This document shows, piece by piece, positions 17,187 to 26,368 of a stretch of 60,285 nucleotides of DNA. The notes under the pieces are model-generated. The model searched no databases. It saw nothing but the letters and a program-made list of their open reading frames with translations, and was not told the origin of the DNA. The position numbers and the translations under genes are program-made. How positions within the stretch are numbered: position 1 is the first letter of the stretch; each line of letters opens with the position of its first letter. Source of the stretch: Rhodocyclaceae bacterium (GTDB taxonomy: Bacteria > Pseudomonadota > Gammaproteobacteria > Burkholderiales > Ga0077523); NCBI GenBank assembly GCA_020248405.1, contig JADCHQ010000013.1, positions 1 to 60,285 of the forward strand, read 5' to 3'.

Positions 17187-18149
17187 TCAGGATTCCCGCG
17201 GCGCGGCCGTGCCGAAGGCCTGGCGCAGGGCCGCAGCGGACTGTTCCACCGCCTGGCGCGCCGCATCGAGCGCACCGAGCATGATGAAAAAGCCGTGGAT
17301 CATGCCCTCGTAATTCACCAGAGTGACGCGGTTGCCAGCCTCGATCAGCCGCGCGGCGTACTGCACGCCCTCGTCACGCAGGGGATCGTAGCCCGCCACC
17401 AGCACGAAGGCCGGGGCCAGCCGCGACAGGTCTTCCGCCACCAGCGGCGCGAAGCGGAAGTCCTGGGTGTCCCTGGAGGAGCGCAGGTACTGCTTGTAGA
17501 ACCAGGTGATGGTGTTGCGGGTGAGCAGGTAGCCGTCGGCGAAGGCGTGGTGCGAGGCGGTCTCGGGCTCGGGCGCGGTGGCGGGGTAGATGAGCAGTTG
17601 CAGCCCCAGGGACGGGAAGCCCTCGTCGCGGGCGAGGAGGGCGCATACCGCCGCCAGGTTGCCCCCGGCGCTGTCGCCACCCACGGCGATGCGCGCCGTG
17701 TCCGCACCGATGCGGCTGCCGTGCAGGGCCACCCAGCGCAACGCCGCCATGGCATCGTCCACCGCCGAGGGGAACCGGTGCTCGGGCGCGAGCCGGTATT
17801 CCACCGCCACCACCAGGCACTGCGCCAGCCGCGACAGCCGGCGGCAGGCCGAGTCGTGGGTGTCGAGATCGCCGATCACGAAACCGCCGCCGTGGTACCA
17901 CACCAGCACCGGCAGGTGCTCGCCGATCATGAGCTCGCGGGGCCGGTACACGCGGATGCGCAGCGCCCGGTCGGCCACGTCGATGCGCAGGGTCTCGGCC
18001 GAGTGGACAGGCTCGTCGCGCACGTCCAGGCGCCTGACCCGCAGCGCGTACTGCTCGCGCGCCTGGTCGGGTGTGAGCTGCCAGAGCTCGGGCAGCGCGG
18101 CCTTGCGCACCGCGTCGAGAATGGCTTGAGCCTGGGGATCGAGTGCCAT
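17187..18149 (-). CDS. Alpha/beta hydrolase, hormone-sensitive-lipase family esterase
   Basis: The 320-residue protein is a type IV (HSL) esterase. The oxyanion-hole motif HGGGFVIGDLDTHD is near residue 85 and the nucleophile motif GGDSAGGNLAA near residue 157. The acid is expected in AGYDPLRDEG and the His in YEGMIHGFF near residue 285. It hydrolyses short to medium acyl esters. It starts one base before the thioesterase stop of the same strand, so the two are probably co-translated. The neighbours suggest catabolism of an ester or steroid-like compound, which is an inference only. Confidence 0.9.
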   Translation of the reverse strand: MALDPQAQAILDAVRKAALPELWQLTPDQAREQYALRVRRLDVRDEPVHSAETLRIDVADRALRIRVYRPRELMIGEHLPVLVWYHGGGFVIGDLDTHDSACRRLSRLAQCLVVAVEYRLAPEHRFPSAVDDAMAALRWVALHGSRIGADTARIAVGGDSAGGNLAAVCALLARDEGFPSLGLQLLIYPATAPEPETASHHAFADGYLLTRNTITWFYKQYLRSSRDTQDFRFAPLVAEDLSRLAPAFVLVAGYDPLRDEGVQYAARLIEAGNRVTLVNYEGMIHGFFIMLGALDAARQAVEQSAAALRQAFGTAAPRES

Positions 18150-18150
18150 G

Positions 18151-18552
18151 TCAGGACCCCGCTGCCGGCAGGCGCAGCTTGAAGGTGCCCGTGGCCTTGG
18201 CCAGCAGTTGGCCGGCCGCGTCGCGCACCTCGCCCTCCACGAACACCAGCGAACGTCCGGCGCGCAGGGCGTGGCCTTCGGCCACCAGTTCGCCGGTGGC
18301 GGCGGCGAGGAAGTTCACCTTGAGTTCCACGGTGGTGGCGCCGGTGGCCTGGGGGTCCAGGGACTTGGCGCTCAGGCCGCAGGTCACGTCGAGCAGGGAC
18401 ATGATCGCGCCGCCGTGGGCCACCTTCCAGCTGTTGGTCAGCTCCGGGCCGATGGTGAGCCCCGCGGTGACGCGGCCCGGCGCCTCGGCGATGCGGCGGA
18501 TGCCCAGGTGGTCTGCGTAGGGAATGGTGATGTTGAAGCCGCCGGTGCCCAT
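18151..18552 (-). CDS. PaaI-family hotdog thioesterase
   Basis: This 133-residue protein has the hotdog fold of PaaI/YbgC-type acyl-CoA thioesterases. The segment WKVAHGGAIMSLLDVTCG near residue 44 is the family signature around the central helix, and GTTVELKVNFLAAATG follows. It would hydrolyse acyl- or aryl-CoA esters, probably as a salvage enzyme that frees CoA. It lies directly between an SDR gene (8 bp) and an esterase gene (1 bp) in one leftward transcript. Confidence 0.85.
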   Translation of the reverse strand: MGTGGFNITIPYADHLGIRRIAEAPGRVTAGLTIGPELTNSWKVAHGGAIMSLLDVTCGLSAKSLDPQATGATTVELKVNFLAAATGELVAEGHALRAGRSLVFVEGEVRDAAGQLLAKATGTFKLRLPAAGS

Positions 18553-18560
18553 GGTGGTGC

Positions 18561-19337
18561 TCAGATGGCGGCGAAGCCGCCGTCCACCGGAATGCAGGCG
18601 CCGGTCATGAAGTCGGAGGCCTTCGAGGCCAGCAGCAGCGCGGCGCCTTTCAGGTCATGGTCGGAGCCCATGCGCTTGAGGGGCGTGTGGTCGAGGATGT
18701 ACTGCTCGGCGCGGTCGATCATGCCGGCGGACATCTTGCTGGGGAACACCCCGGGGGCGATGGCGTTGACGTGGATGTTGTAGGGCGCCCACTCGGCCGC
18801 CAGCGACTTGGTGAAGTTGATCACGCCCGCCTTGCTGGTGTTGTAGCCGATGGTGGGCATGAAGTGCGGGTCGGTGCCCGACAGGCCGGCGATGGAGGCG
18901 ATGTTGATGATCTTGCCGCGCTTGCGCGGGATCATGCTGGCCACGCCCACGGCCTGGGAGAGCACGAAGATGGCGGTGAGATTGAGGTTGATCACCTTGT
19001 TCCACGCCTCGAGCGGGTGGCTCTCCATGGGCGCGCCCCAGCTGGCGCCGGCGTTGTTCACCAGGATGTCGATGGCGCCCCAGCGCGCCAGCACCGCTTC
19101 CACCAGCGGCTTCGCCGCGGCCGGGTCCTGCAGGTCGCAGGGGTGGGCCAGCACCTCGATGCCCATCTTCTCCAGATGGGCCTTGGCCTCGGCCAGTTCG
19201 CCGACCTTGCGCGCGGTGATGGCCACCTTCGCGCCCGCCTCGCCAAGGGCCTCGGCCATCTGCAAGCCCAGCCCGCGGGAACCGCCGGTGATCAGGGCCA
19301 CCTGACCATCGATGCGGAACAGATCGAATACGGACAT
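18561..19337 (-). CDS. Short-chain dehydrogenase/reductase
   Basis: The start at 19337 (MSVFDLFRIDGQVALITGG) is preceded by GAGAGG. The 258-residue product is a classical SDR with TGGSRGLGLQMA near residue 18, NNAGASWG near residue 94, the catalytic YNTSKAGVINF near residue 168 and the closing PVDGGFAAI. This close fit to gluconate-5-dehydrogenase/FabG-like enzymes suggests a 3-hydroxyacyl or sugar-type substrate. It is the first gene of the leftward SDR/thioesterase/esterase/SDR run. Confidence 0.9.
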   Translation of the reverse strand: MSVFDLFRIDGQVALITGGSRGLGLQMAEALGEAGAKVAITARKVGELAEAKAHLEKMGIEVLAHPCDLQDPAAAKPLVEAVLARWGAIDILVNNAGASWGAPMESHPLEAWNKVINLNLTAIFVLSQAVGVASMIPRKRGKIINIASIAGLSGTDPHFMPTIGYNTSKAGVINFTKSLAAEWAPYNIHVNAIAPGVFPSKMSAGMIDRAEQYILDHTPLKRMGSDHDLKGAALLLASKASDFMTGACIPVDGGFAAI

Positions 19338-19392
19338 GCTGCCTCTCCTCACGCGTGGCGGCTCTTTGCCGCCGGACAAAAACGCGCAGATG

Positions 19393-20286
19393 CTACGCCG
19401 AGTCTGCGCGCGCCATCGCGGCGCCGGCAGGCCTGGCGTTCACCAGCACCACGGCGGCCAGCATCACCAGCGCCCCCAGCGCCTGGGCGCCCGCCAGGGC
19501 CTCGCCGAAAATCCACCACGCCAGCAGCGCCGCCACCGGCACCTGCAACAGCATCGTCATGGATACCGAGGTGGCCGAAATGCGCGACAGAGCCATCACC
19601 ACCGCCCAGCCGCCAGCCAGGCCCGCCACCCCTGAGGCCACCAGCCAGAGCCAGGTAAGCGGCGTGAAGGACCACAGCGGCGCCCCCATGCCCAGCGCGC
19701 ACACCGCGCACACCACGGCTGCCGTGCCCTGGCTCACCAGCAGGAAGGGCAGCACCGCCATGCGGCTGCGGGCGCGATGGGCGAGCAGGATGTAGGCGGC
19801 GTAGAGCGCGCCAGCAAGCACGCACAGCGCCAGCCCGAAGAACGAGGCATCGGCGGCGCCGAGCCGGTGGGCGACGAACAGCGCCATGCCCGCCGCCGCC
19901 AGCACGCAGCCGATCCAGAACGCAGCGTTGGGGCGCCGCCCCCACACCATCCAGCCGAACAGCCCCACCCACAGCGGCGCGGTATGCCCGAGCAGCATGG
20001 CCTCGGCTGCCGGCACCATCAGCAGGGCCTGGTTCCACACCGCGATGTCCACGCCGAAGGCGATACCGGCTGCCACACCCGGGCGCCAATCGAACGGGGC
20101 GCCGGGGGCAGGCGCCGTGGCGCGCCGGGTCCAGCCCAGCAGCGGCACGGCCACGATGCAGGCGATGGCAAAGCGCCAGAAGCCCGTGGTGGGGCCCGGT
20201 TGGGCGGCGAGCTTGGGCAGGATGGCCGACAAGGCCGTGAAGGGCACGGCCAGGAGAAGCCAGGCAGTGGCGGCGGCGCGGGTCAT
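19393..20286 (-). CDS. EamA/DMT-family transporter
   Basis: The start at 20286 gives a 297-residue protein with about ten hydrophobic segments arranged as two EamA repeats of five helices each. The second repeat begins near residue 150 (LALCVLAGALYAAYILL). It ends in a charged tail. The family exports amino acids or metabolites across the inner membrane, and the substrate cannot be read. It is 73 bp downstream of the long acyl-CoA dehydrogenase gene on the same strand, so it could be the last gene of that operon. Confidence 0.85.
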   Translation of the reverse strand: MTRAAATAWLLLAVPFTALSAILPKLAAQPGPTTGFWRFAIACIVAVPLLGWTRRATAPAPGAPFDWRPGVAAGIAFGVDIAVWNQALLMVPAAEAMLLGHTAPLWVGLFGWMVWGRRPNAAFWIGCVLAAAGMALFVAHRLGAADASFFGLALCVLAGALYAAYILLAHRARSRMAVLPFLLVSQGTAAVVCAVCALGMGAPLWSFTPLTWLWLVASGVAGLAGGWAVVMALSRISATSVSMTMLLQVPVAALLAWWIFGEALAGAQALGALVMLAAVVLVNARPAGAAMARADSA

Positions 20287-20359
20287 CCTGGAAGCTGCGC
20301 CAGGCGCCCCATGACAAGGGGCCGGACCGGACTGGCCGGGCGCCCGGACAACAACCGCG

Positions 20360-22165
20360 CTAGAACCACCCGTCCTGCATTTCCAGGCAGGTGGGGTCCA
20401 TCTCCGCCACCAGCTTGAACCAGTGCACCGTCTTGGGCAGCTCCCAGCGGAAGAAGTACTGGCAGGCCTGCAGCTTGCCTTGGTAGAAATCCTTGTCCGC
20501 GGGCGCGGCCTCGGGCAGCTTCTGCACCGCCACCAGCGCCTGCCTGAGCCACAGCCATGCAACCACCACGTGCCCGGTCATCTCCAGGAACGCGTGGGCG
20601 TTGGCGAGCGCCAGTTCGGCGTGGCCCTTGTCGGTGGCGCAAAGGTTGTTGCGCACCACCTCCATCACGTTGGCCAGCGCATCCGCGAGCGCTTCGCCGC
20701 AGCGGTTGAGCTCGGGGGAGTCGGCGCGTTTCGCCGCGCGCGCGGTGGTGTCGATCTCGCGTGCCAGCAGCTGGATGGCGGCGCCGTCCTGGATGCGCAC
20801 CTTACGGCCGAGCAGGTCGAGGGCCTGGATGCCGTTGGTGCCCTCGTGGATGGGATTGAGGCGGTTGTCGCGCCAGAGCTGCTCCACGGGATAGTCGCGC
20901 GTGTAGCCGTAGCCGCCATGGACCTGGATGGCCAGGTCGTTGGCCGCCAGGCACCACTGGGAGGGCCAAGCCTTCACGATGGGCGTGAGCACCTCCAGCA
21001 GCAGCTTCGCCTCGCGCTGCTGGCGGGCATCGCCGGTGCGCTCATCGTCCACCAGGCGCGCAGCCGTGAGGCACAGGGCCAGGCCGCCCTCCACGTAGGA
21101 CTTCTGCGCGAGCAGCATCCTCCGCACGTCCGGGTGCTCCACCAGCTTCACGGGCGGGCGGGCCGGGTCCTTGTCCAGCACCGGCCGGCCCTGGGTACGC
21201 TCGCGCGCGTAGGCCAGCGCGTGCAGGTAGCCCGAATAGCCCAGCATCACGGCGCCCAGGCCCACGCCCACCCGGGCCTCGTTCATCATGTGGAACATGC
21301 ACGCTAGGCCCTGGTGCTCGGGGCCCACCAGCGTGCCCACGGCGCCACCCTTCTCGCCGAAGGACATGACGCAGTTGGTGGTGCCGCGGTAGCCCATCTT
21401 GTGGTTCAACCCGGCCAGCGCCACGTCGTTGCGCTCGCCCAGGGAGCCGTCGTCGTTCACCAGGAACTTCGGTACCGCGAACAGCGAAATACCCTTCACC
21501 CCCGGCGGCCCGCCGGGCGTTCTGGCCAGCACCAGGTGGACGATGTTCTCGGCCAGCTCATGCTCGCCGCCCGAGATCCACATCTTCTGGCCGAACAGGC
21601 GCCAGGTGCCGTCGGCCTGGGGCTCGGCGCGGGTGCGGATGTCCGCCAGCGACGAGCCGGCGTGCGGCTCGGACAGGCACATGGTGCCGAAGAACCGCCC
21701 GGCCACCAAGTGCGGCAGGTAGCGCCGCTTCTGGTCTTTGGTGCCGAAGGCCGCCAGCAGGTTGGCGTTGGCGATGGTGAGAAAAGGATAGGCGGCCGTG
21801 GACACGTTGGCGCCGTTGAACAGCGCAAAGGCCGCCTGCGCCACGGTGACCGGCAACTGCATGCCGCCCAACCCCGCGTCGAAGCTCGCGCCGATGAAGC
21901 CCGCCTCGATGAAGGCATCCAGCGCCTGCTTCACCTCGGGGATCATTTCCACCCGCCCGTTCACGAACCGCGGCTCGTGCTCGTCGGCCTTGCGGTTGTG
22001 GGGGGCGAACTCCTCCTCCGCCAGGCGGTGGGCGGCCTCGATGACGGCCTCGTAGGCGTCGCGCGAGTGCTCCGCGTGACGAGCCCGCTGGGTGAGCGCC
22101 TCGGTGTCGAGCAGCTCGTAGAGGACGAAGTCGAGGTCGCGGCGGTTGACGATGCGGGCGGTCAC
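20360..22165 (-). CDS. Acyl-CoA dehydrogenase, long (about 600 aa) DmdC-like type
   Basis: A GTG start at 22165 overlaps the biotin carboxylase stop (GTGA), implying coupled translation. The 601-residue protein contains the usual acyl-CoA dehydrogenase core: CLSEPHAGSSLADIRTRA near residue 165, QKMWISGGEH near residue 195 and the catalytic-Glu region IHEGTNGIQALDLLGRK near residue 425. It also has an extra C-terminal helical domain of about 150 residues. This architecture is shared with 3-methylmercaptopropionyl-CoA dehydrogenase and other long-form enzymes. It should act on an acyl-CoA produced by the CoA ligase and thiolases of the same operon. Confidence 0.92.
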   Translation of the reverse strand: MTARIVNRRDLDFVLYELLDTEALTQRARHAEHSRDAYEAVIEAAHRLAEEEFAPHNRKADEHEPRFVNGRVEMIPEVKQALDAFIEAGFIGASFDAGLGGMQLPVTVAQAAFALFNGANVSTAAYPFLTIANANLLAAFGTKDQKRRYLPHLVAGRFFGTMCLSEPHAGSSLADIRTRAEPQADGTWRLFGQKMWISGGEHELAENIVHLVLARTPGGPPGVKGISLFAVPKFLVNDDGSLGERNDVALAGLNHKMGYRGTTNCVMSFGEKGGAVGTLVGPEHQGLACMFHMMNEARVGVGLGAVMLGYSGYLHALAYARERTQGRPVLDKDPARPPVKLVEHPDVRRMLLAQKSYVEGGLALCLTAARLVDDERTGDARQQREAKLLLEVLTPIVKAWPSQWCLAANDLAIQVHGGYGYTRDYPVEQLWRDNRLNPIHEGTNGIQALDLLGRKVRIQDGAAIQLLAREIDTTARAAKRADSPELNRCGEALADALANVMEVVRNNLCATDKGHAELALANAHAFLEMTGHVVVAWLWLRQALVAVQKLPEAAPADKDFYQGKLQACQYFFRWELPKTVHWFKLVAEMDPTCLEMQDGWF

Positions 22166-23541
22166 GCGTGGCTCCCAGGGGAAGTCGCGGTCGAGGCGAG
22201 CCAGCCCTCGAGGAAACCGGTGTCGAAGGCGGCCTCGCGAAAGCGGGGCTCGTCCAAAAGACGCAGGTGCAGGTCGCGGGTGCTCCTGACGCCCTCCACG
22301 CGCAGCTCGCGCAGCGCGCGCCTCATGCGCGCGATGGCCGCCTCGCGGTTCTCCGCGTGCACCACCACCTTGGCCAGCAGCGAGTCGTAGAACGGCGATA
22401 CGACGCAACCCGGGTAGAGCATGGTGTCGACGCGCACACCCGGCCCCCCGGGGAGGACAAGATCCGCGATGCGGCCGGGGCTCGGCATGAAGTCGCGCTC
22501 GGGATCCTCGGCGTTGATGCGCGCCTCCATGGCCACACCGCGCACCTCGACTTCATCCTGCCGGATCGACAGGGGCTGGCCGCCGGCGATGCGGAGCATC
22601 TCGCGAACCATGTCAATGCCCGTGATCATCTCGGTGATGGGGTGTTCCACCTGGATTCGGGTGTTCATCTCGATGAAGAAGAACTCGCCGGACTCGTCGT
22701 CGAACAGGTACTCCAGCGTCCCTGCCCCCCGATAGCCCACCGCGCGCGCCAGCGCCACCGCCGAGCCGCACAGGCGCTCGCGGGTGCCCTGGGACAGCGC
22801 CGGAGAGGGCGCCTCCTCGAAGATCTTCTGGCGTCGCCGCTGCAGCGAGCACTCGCGCTCCCAGCAGTGGATCACGTCACGCCCGTCGCCGAGCACCTGG
22901 ACCTCCACGTGCCGGGCGCGACGGATGAACCGCTCCAGGTACACCGACCGGTCCCCGAATGCGGCCTGCGCCTCGGCCTGCGCAACCCCCATCTGCTCGG
23001 CGAGCTCGGCTTCGTCCTGCGCCACCCGGATGCCACGGCCGCCGCCACCGGCCGCCGCCTTGATCATCACCGGGAACCCGATGGCGGCGGCCACCGCCAC
23101 CGCCTGCTCCACCGAATCGACCACCCCCTCGCTGCCCGGTACGCAGGGCACGCCCGCGCGCGCGGCCGCCTCGCGCGCGGCGGCCTTGTCGCCCATGATG
23201 CGAATCGACTCGGGCGACGGCCCCACGAAGACCAGCCCCGCACGCTCCACCGCCTCCGCGAACGAGGCGTTCTCGGAGAGGAAACCGTAGCCGGGATGGA
23301 CAGCGTCGGCGCCCGAGTCCGCCGCCGCCTTCAGGATGGCCTCGGCGTTGAGGTAGCTCTTCGCTGCCGGAGACGGGCCGATGGCTACCGCCGCGTCGGC
23401 GAGCCGAACCGCCAGGCTGTCGCGGTCGGCTTCGCTGTGCACGGCGACCGCCTCCAGCCCCAGTTCCTTCGCCGCGCGGATCACGCGCACGGCGATCTCG
23501 CCCCGGTTGGCTACCAGCACGCGCCGTATCTTCAACGCCAT
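22162..23541 (-). CDS. Biotin carboxylase (AccC-like), separate subunit
   Basis: The 459-residue protein is a full biotin carboxylase that uses ATP and bicarbonate to carboxylate carrier-bound biotin. It shows VLVANRGEIAVRVIRAAKELG at the N-terminus, VHPGYGFLSEN near residue 84, the glycine-rich ATP lid AAAGGGGRGIR near residue 162, and RECSLQRRRQK and FIEMNTRIQVEHP in the ATP-grasp core. It ends without a biotin domain, and no carrier or carboxyltransferase gene lies beside it. The nearest carrier and carboxyltransferase-like genes are at 37.5-42.4 kb, in an operon with the same candidate operator, and are its likely partners. Confidence 0.93.
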   Translation of the reverse strand: MALKIRRVLVANRGEIAVRVIRAAKELGLEAVAVHSEADRDSLAVRLADAAVAIGPSPAAKSYLNAEAILKAAADSGADAVHPGYGFLSENASFAEAVERAGLVFVGPSPESIRIMGDKAAAREAAARAGVPCVPGSEGVVDSVEQAVAVAAAIGFPVMIKAAAGGGGRGIRVAQDEAELAEQMGVAQAEAQAAFGDRSVYLERFIRRARHVEVQVLGDGRDVIHCWERECSLQRRRQKIFEEAPSPALSQGTRERLCGSAVALARAVGYRGAGTLEYLFDDESGEFFFIEMNTRIQVEHPITEMITGIDMVREMLRIAGGQPLSIRQDEVEVRGVAMEARINAEDPERDFMPSPGRIADLVLPGGPGVRVDTMLYPGCVVSPFYDSLLAKVVVHAENREAAIARMRRALRELRVEGVRSTRDLHLRLLDEPRFREAAFDTGFLEGWLASTATSPGSHA

Positions 23542-23590
23542 GCCCGTTCCCTGGCAACCGCTCTGGTGCCCGCATACAAGGCGGCGCGCA

Positions 23591-24769
23591 CTAGACGATC
23601 TCGAACAGACCGGCCGCGCCCATGCCGCCGCCCACGCACATGGTGACCACGGCGTACTTCACGCCGCGGCGCTTGCCCTCGATGAGCGCATGCCCGGTGA
23701 GGCGCGAGCCGGTGACGCCGTAGGGATGGCCCACCGCGATGGAGCCGCCATTGACGTTGAGGCGCTCGTCGGGAATGCCGAGCCGGTCGCGGCAGTAGAT
23801 CACCTGCACGGCGAAGGCCTCGTTCAGCTCCCACAGGCCGATGTCCTCCACCTTCAGGCCGGCCTTCTTGAGCAGCCTGGGTACGGCGAACACCGGGCCG
23901 ATGCCCATTTCATCCGGTTCGCAACCCGCCACGGCGAAGCCGCGGAAGATGCCCATGGGCTTGAGACCCCGGGCCGCGGCCAGCGCGCCGCTCATCACCA
24001 CGCAGGCCGAGGCGCCGTCGGAGAACTGGCTGGCGTTGCCCGCGGCGATCACACCGCCCTCAATGGCGGGCTTGATGCCGGACACGCCCTCGTAGGTGGT
24101 GTCGGCGCGGATGCCCTCGTCGCGGTCTGCGGTGACCTCGCGGATGCTTTCCTGGCCGGTGTTCTTGTCCACCACTTTCATCTTCACGGCCATGGGCACG
24201 ATCTCCTGCTTCGTGAACCCCTCGGCCGCCGCCTTTGCGGCCTTGAGCTGCGAGGCCACGCCGTAGCGGTCCTGCTGCTCGCGGGAGATGCTGTAGCGCT
24301 TCGACACCGTCTCGGCGGTCTGCAGCATGGGCCAGTAGATCTCGGGCTTGTGTTCCTTGAGCCAGTCGTCGTGGGCCATGAACTGGTTCATCTGGTTCTG
24401 CACGCAGGAAATGGACTCCACGCCGCCCGCCACGAGAACGTCGTTCTCACCGGTCATGATGCGCTGGGCCGCCAGGGCGATGGTCTGCAGGCCCGAGGAG
24501 CAGAAGCGGTTGACGGTGATACCCGACGTGGTAATGGGCAGGCCGGCGCGCAGAGCGATCTGGCGGGCGATGTTCCAGCCCGTGGCGCCCTCGGGGTTGG
24601 CGCAGCCCATGATCACGTCTTCAACCTCGCCGGGCTCGATGCAGGCGCGCGCCACCGCGTGCTGCACGGCGTGGCCGCCCAGGGTGGCGCCGTGAGTCAT
24701 GTTGAAGGCCCCGCGCCAGGACTTGCACAGCGGCGTGCGGGCGGTGGAAACGATCACGGCTTCGTTCAT
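23591..24769 (-). CDS. Acetyl-CoA acyltransferase (thiolase, FadA-like)
   Basis: The 392-residue thiolase carries its nucleophilic Cys in [11 protein letters not shown] near residue 90. The [10 protein letters not shown] segment is near residue 312, the [16 protein letters not shown]is near residue 345 and the second Cys in [10 protein letters not shown] at the C-terminus. It is close to FadA/FadI-like degradative thiolases. Its start overlaps the stop of the CoA ligase gene (ATGA). It is the second of two thiolase-type genes in the operon led from 27607. Confidence 0.92.
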   Translation of the reverse strand: MNEAVIVSTARTPLCKSWRGAFNMTHGATLGGHAVQHAVARACIEPGEVEDVIMGCANPEGATGWNIARQIALRAGLPITTSGITVNRFCSSGLQTIALAAQRIMTGENDVLVAGGVESISCVQNQMNQFMAHDDWLKEHKPEIYWPMLQTAETVSKRYSISREQQDRYGVASQLKAAKAAAEGFTKQEIVPMAVKMKVVDKNTGQESIREVTADRDEGIRADTTYEGVSGIKPAIEGGVIAAGNASQFSDGASACVVMSGALAAARGLKPMGIFRGFAVAGCEPDEMGIGPVFAVPRLLKKAGLKVEDIGLWELNEAFAVQVIYCRDRLGIPDERLNVNGGSIAVGHPYGVTGSRLTGHALIEGKRRGVKYAVVTMCVGGGMGAAGLFEIV

Positions 24770-26310
24770 GGGTGTTCTCCAGGGGAAATCGGGAAATCCT
24801 GCCGGGCGAGGCGGGCGCGCAGCTCGGTCTTGAGCACCTTGCCAGTGTTGTTCCTGGGCAGTTCAGGCACGACGACGTACTGCCTGGGGCGTTTGAAGCG
24901 CGCGATGTTATCAAGACACAGCCGGTCGAGCCGGGCCGGGTCGGCAATGGCGCCGGCGCGCGGCACCACGAAGGCCACCACGCTCTCGCCCCACTGCGGA
25001 TCGGGGCGCCCCACCACGGCAGCCTCCGCCACGGCGGGGTCGGACAGCAGCACCTCCTCCACCTCGCGCGGGTAGATGTTCGCACCGCCGGAGATGATGA
25101 GGTCCTTGCTGCGGTCCTTCAGCCAGAGGTATCCCTCGGCGTCCATGACGCCGAGGTCGCCAGTGAACAACCAGCCGTCCCGCAGCGCGCGGGCCGTCGC
25201 TTCGGGATTGTTCCAGTAGCCGCGCATCACCACGTCGCCGCGGACGGTGATCTCGCCCACTTCACCCGGCGGCAGGGGCTTGCCCCGATCGTCGGTGATG
25301 CACACCTCCACGCCGGTGCGCACGATCCCCACGGAAGTGAGGCGCTCCTCGGACAGCCCTTCGGCATACAGGTGCTTGGGCATGGCGGTGATGGTGCAGG
25401 GGCACTCGCCCTGGCCGTAGCCGTTCCAGAAGCGGGGACCGAACACGGCCAGCGCCCCGCGCACGTCGCTAGCGTAGATGGGTGCTGCGCCGCACAGAAG
25501 GGTACGCACGTTCTCCACCCTGCACTGCGCGATGGCGCGGTCGGCCACCAGCCGCCGCAGCATGGTGGGCGCCAGGAAGAAGGTGGCGGAGGGATAGCGG
25601 CCGATCAGGCTCACCAGCTCTCCGGGCTCGAAGCCTCCGCTCTCGGGCATCACGTGGTGCGCGCCCTTGGCAACGAAGCTGAGGCCGAACAGCCCCGCGG
25701 CGTGGGACTGGGGCCCCAGGTGAAGCAGGCTGTCTTGCTCGGTGAGGAAGTCCACGTCGCACAGGTAGCTCCACGCCATCAGCTGGAGGTTACGGTGGGT
25801 GAGCATCGCGCCCTTGGGGCGCCCCGTGGTGCCGCTGGTGTAGAAAATCCAGGCGAGGTCGTCACCCCGCGCCGTGGCGGTCGGCGCGGGCTCGAGCAGC
25901 AGGTGCTCGTAGTCGGCGTGGTCCACATCCACGACCCGCCTCACGCACCCGGCCTGCACGGCAGCCTGCGCCATGGCCTCGGCCAGTTCGCCGGTGACGA
26001 ACAGCAGGGACACACCGCAGTCCTGGAGAATGAAGGCCACCTCGCGCGGATGGAGCCTCGCGTTGACGGGCACAGCCACGAGGCCCGCGTGCCAGATGGC
26101 GAACAGCAGCTCCAGGTAGCAGGGGCGGTTGGACATCACCAGCGCCACGCGGTCGCCGGGCTTGAGGCCCGCGCCGCGCAGGCCGGCCGCGAGCCGCGCC
26201 ACGCGCGCCTGAAGGCCGCGGTAGTCGAGCAGCACGCGCTCCCCGAGGGAGAGCGCGGGACGGTGGCCGAAGGCGGCGGCCGCGTTGTGCAGCAGCGCGG
26301 CGAGGTTCAT
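24766..26310 (-). CDS. AMP-binding acyl-CoA ligase
   Basis: This 514-residue adenylate-forming ligase has the motif [19 protein letters not shown] near residue 150, NGYGQGECP near residue 290 in place of the common YG-x-TE, and the hinge [22 protein letters not shown] near residue 410. The catalytic Lys is in [12 protein letters not shown]. It would convert a carboxylic acid to a CoA thioester. The stop overlaps the following thiolase start. The gene lies 58 bp after the thiolase-like gene at 26369 and belongs to the putative GntR-controlled operon. Confidence 0.9.
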   Translation of the reverse strand: MNLAALLHNAAAAFGHRPALSLGERVLLDYRGLQARVARLAAGLRGAGLKPGDRVALVMSNRPCYLELLFAIWHAGLVAVPVNARLHPREVAFILQDCGVSLLFVTGELAEAMAQAAVQAGCVRRVVDVDHADYEHLLLEPAPTATARGDDLAWIFYTSGTTGRPKGAMLTHRNLQLMAWSYLCDVDFLTEQDSLLHLGPQSHAAGLFGLSFVAKGAHHVMPESGGFEPGELVSLIGRYPSATFFLAPTMLRRLVADRAIAQCRVENVRTLLCGAAPIYASDVRGALAVFGPRFWNGYGQGECPCTITAMPKHLYAEGLSEERLTSVGIVRTGVEVCITDDRGKPLPPGEVGEITVRGDVVMRGYWNNPEATARALRDGWLFTGDLGVMDAEGYLWLKDRSKDLIISGGANIYPREVEEVLLSDPAVAEAAVVGRPDPQWGESVVAFVVPRAGAIADPARLDRLCLDNIARFKRPRQYVVVPELPRNNTGKVLKTELRARLARQDFPISPGEHP

Positions 26311-26368
26311 GCCTGCGCAACCCCCGCCACCGGGTCGCGGGGCGGCGCAGCCGGGAGCGCCGCGGCGA

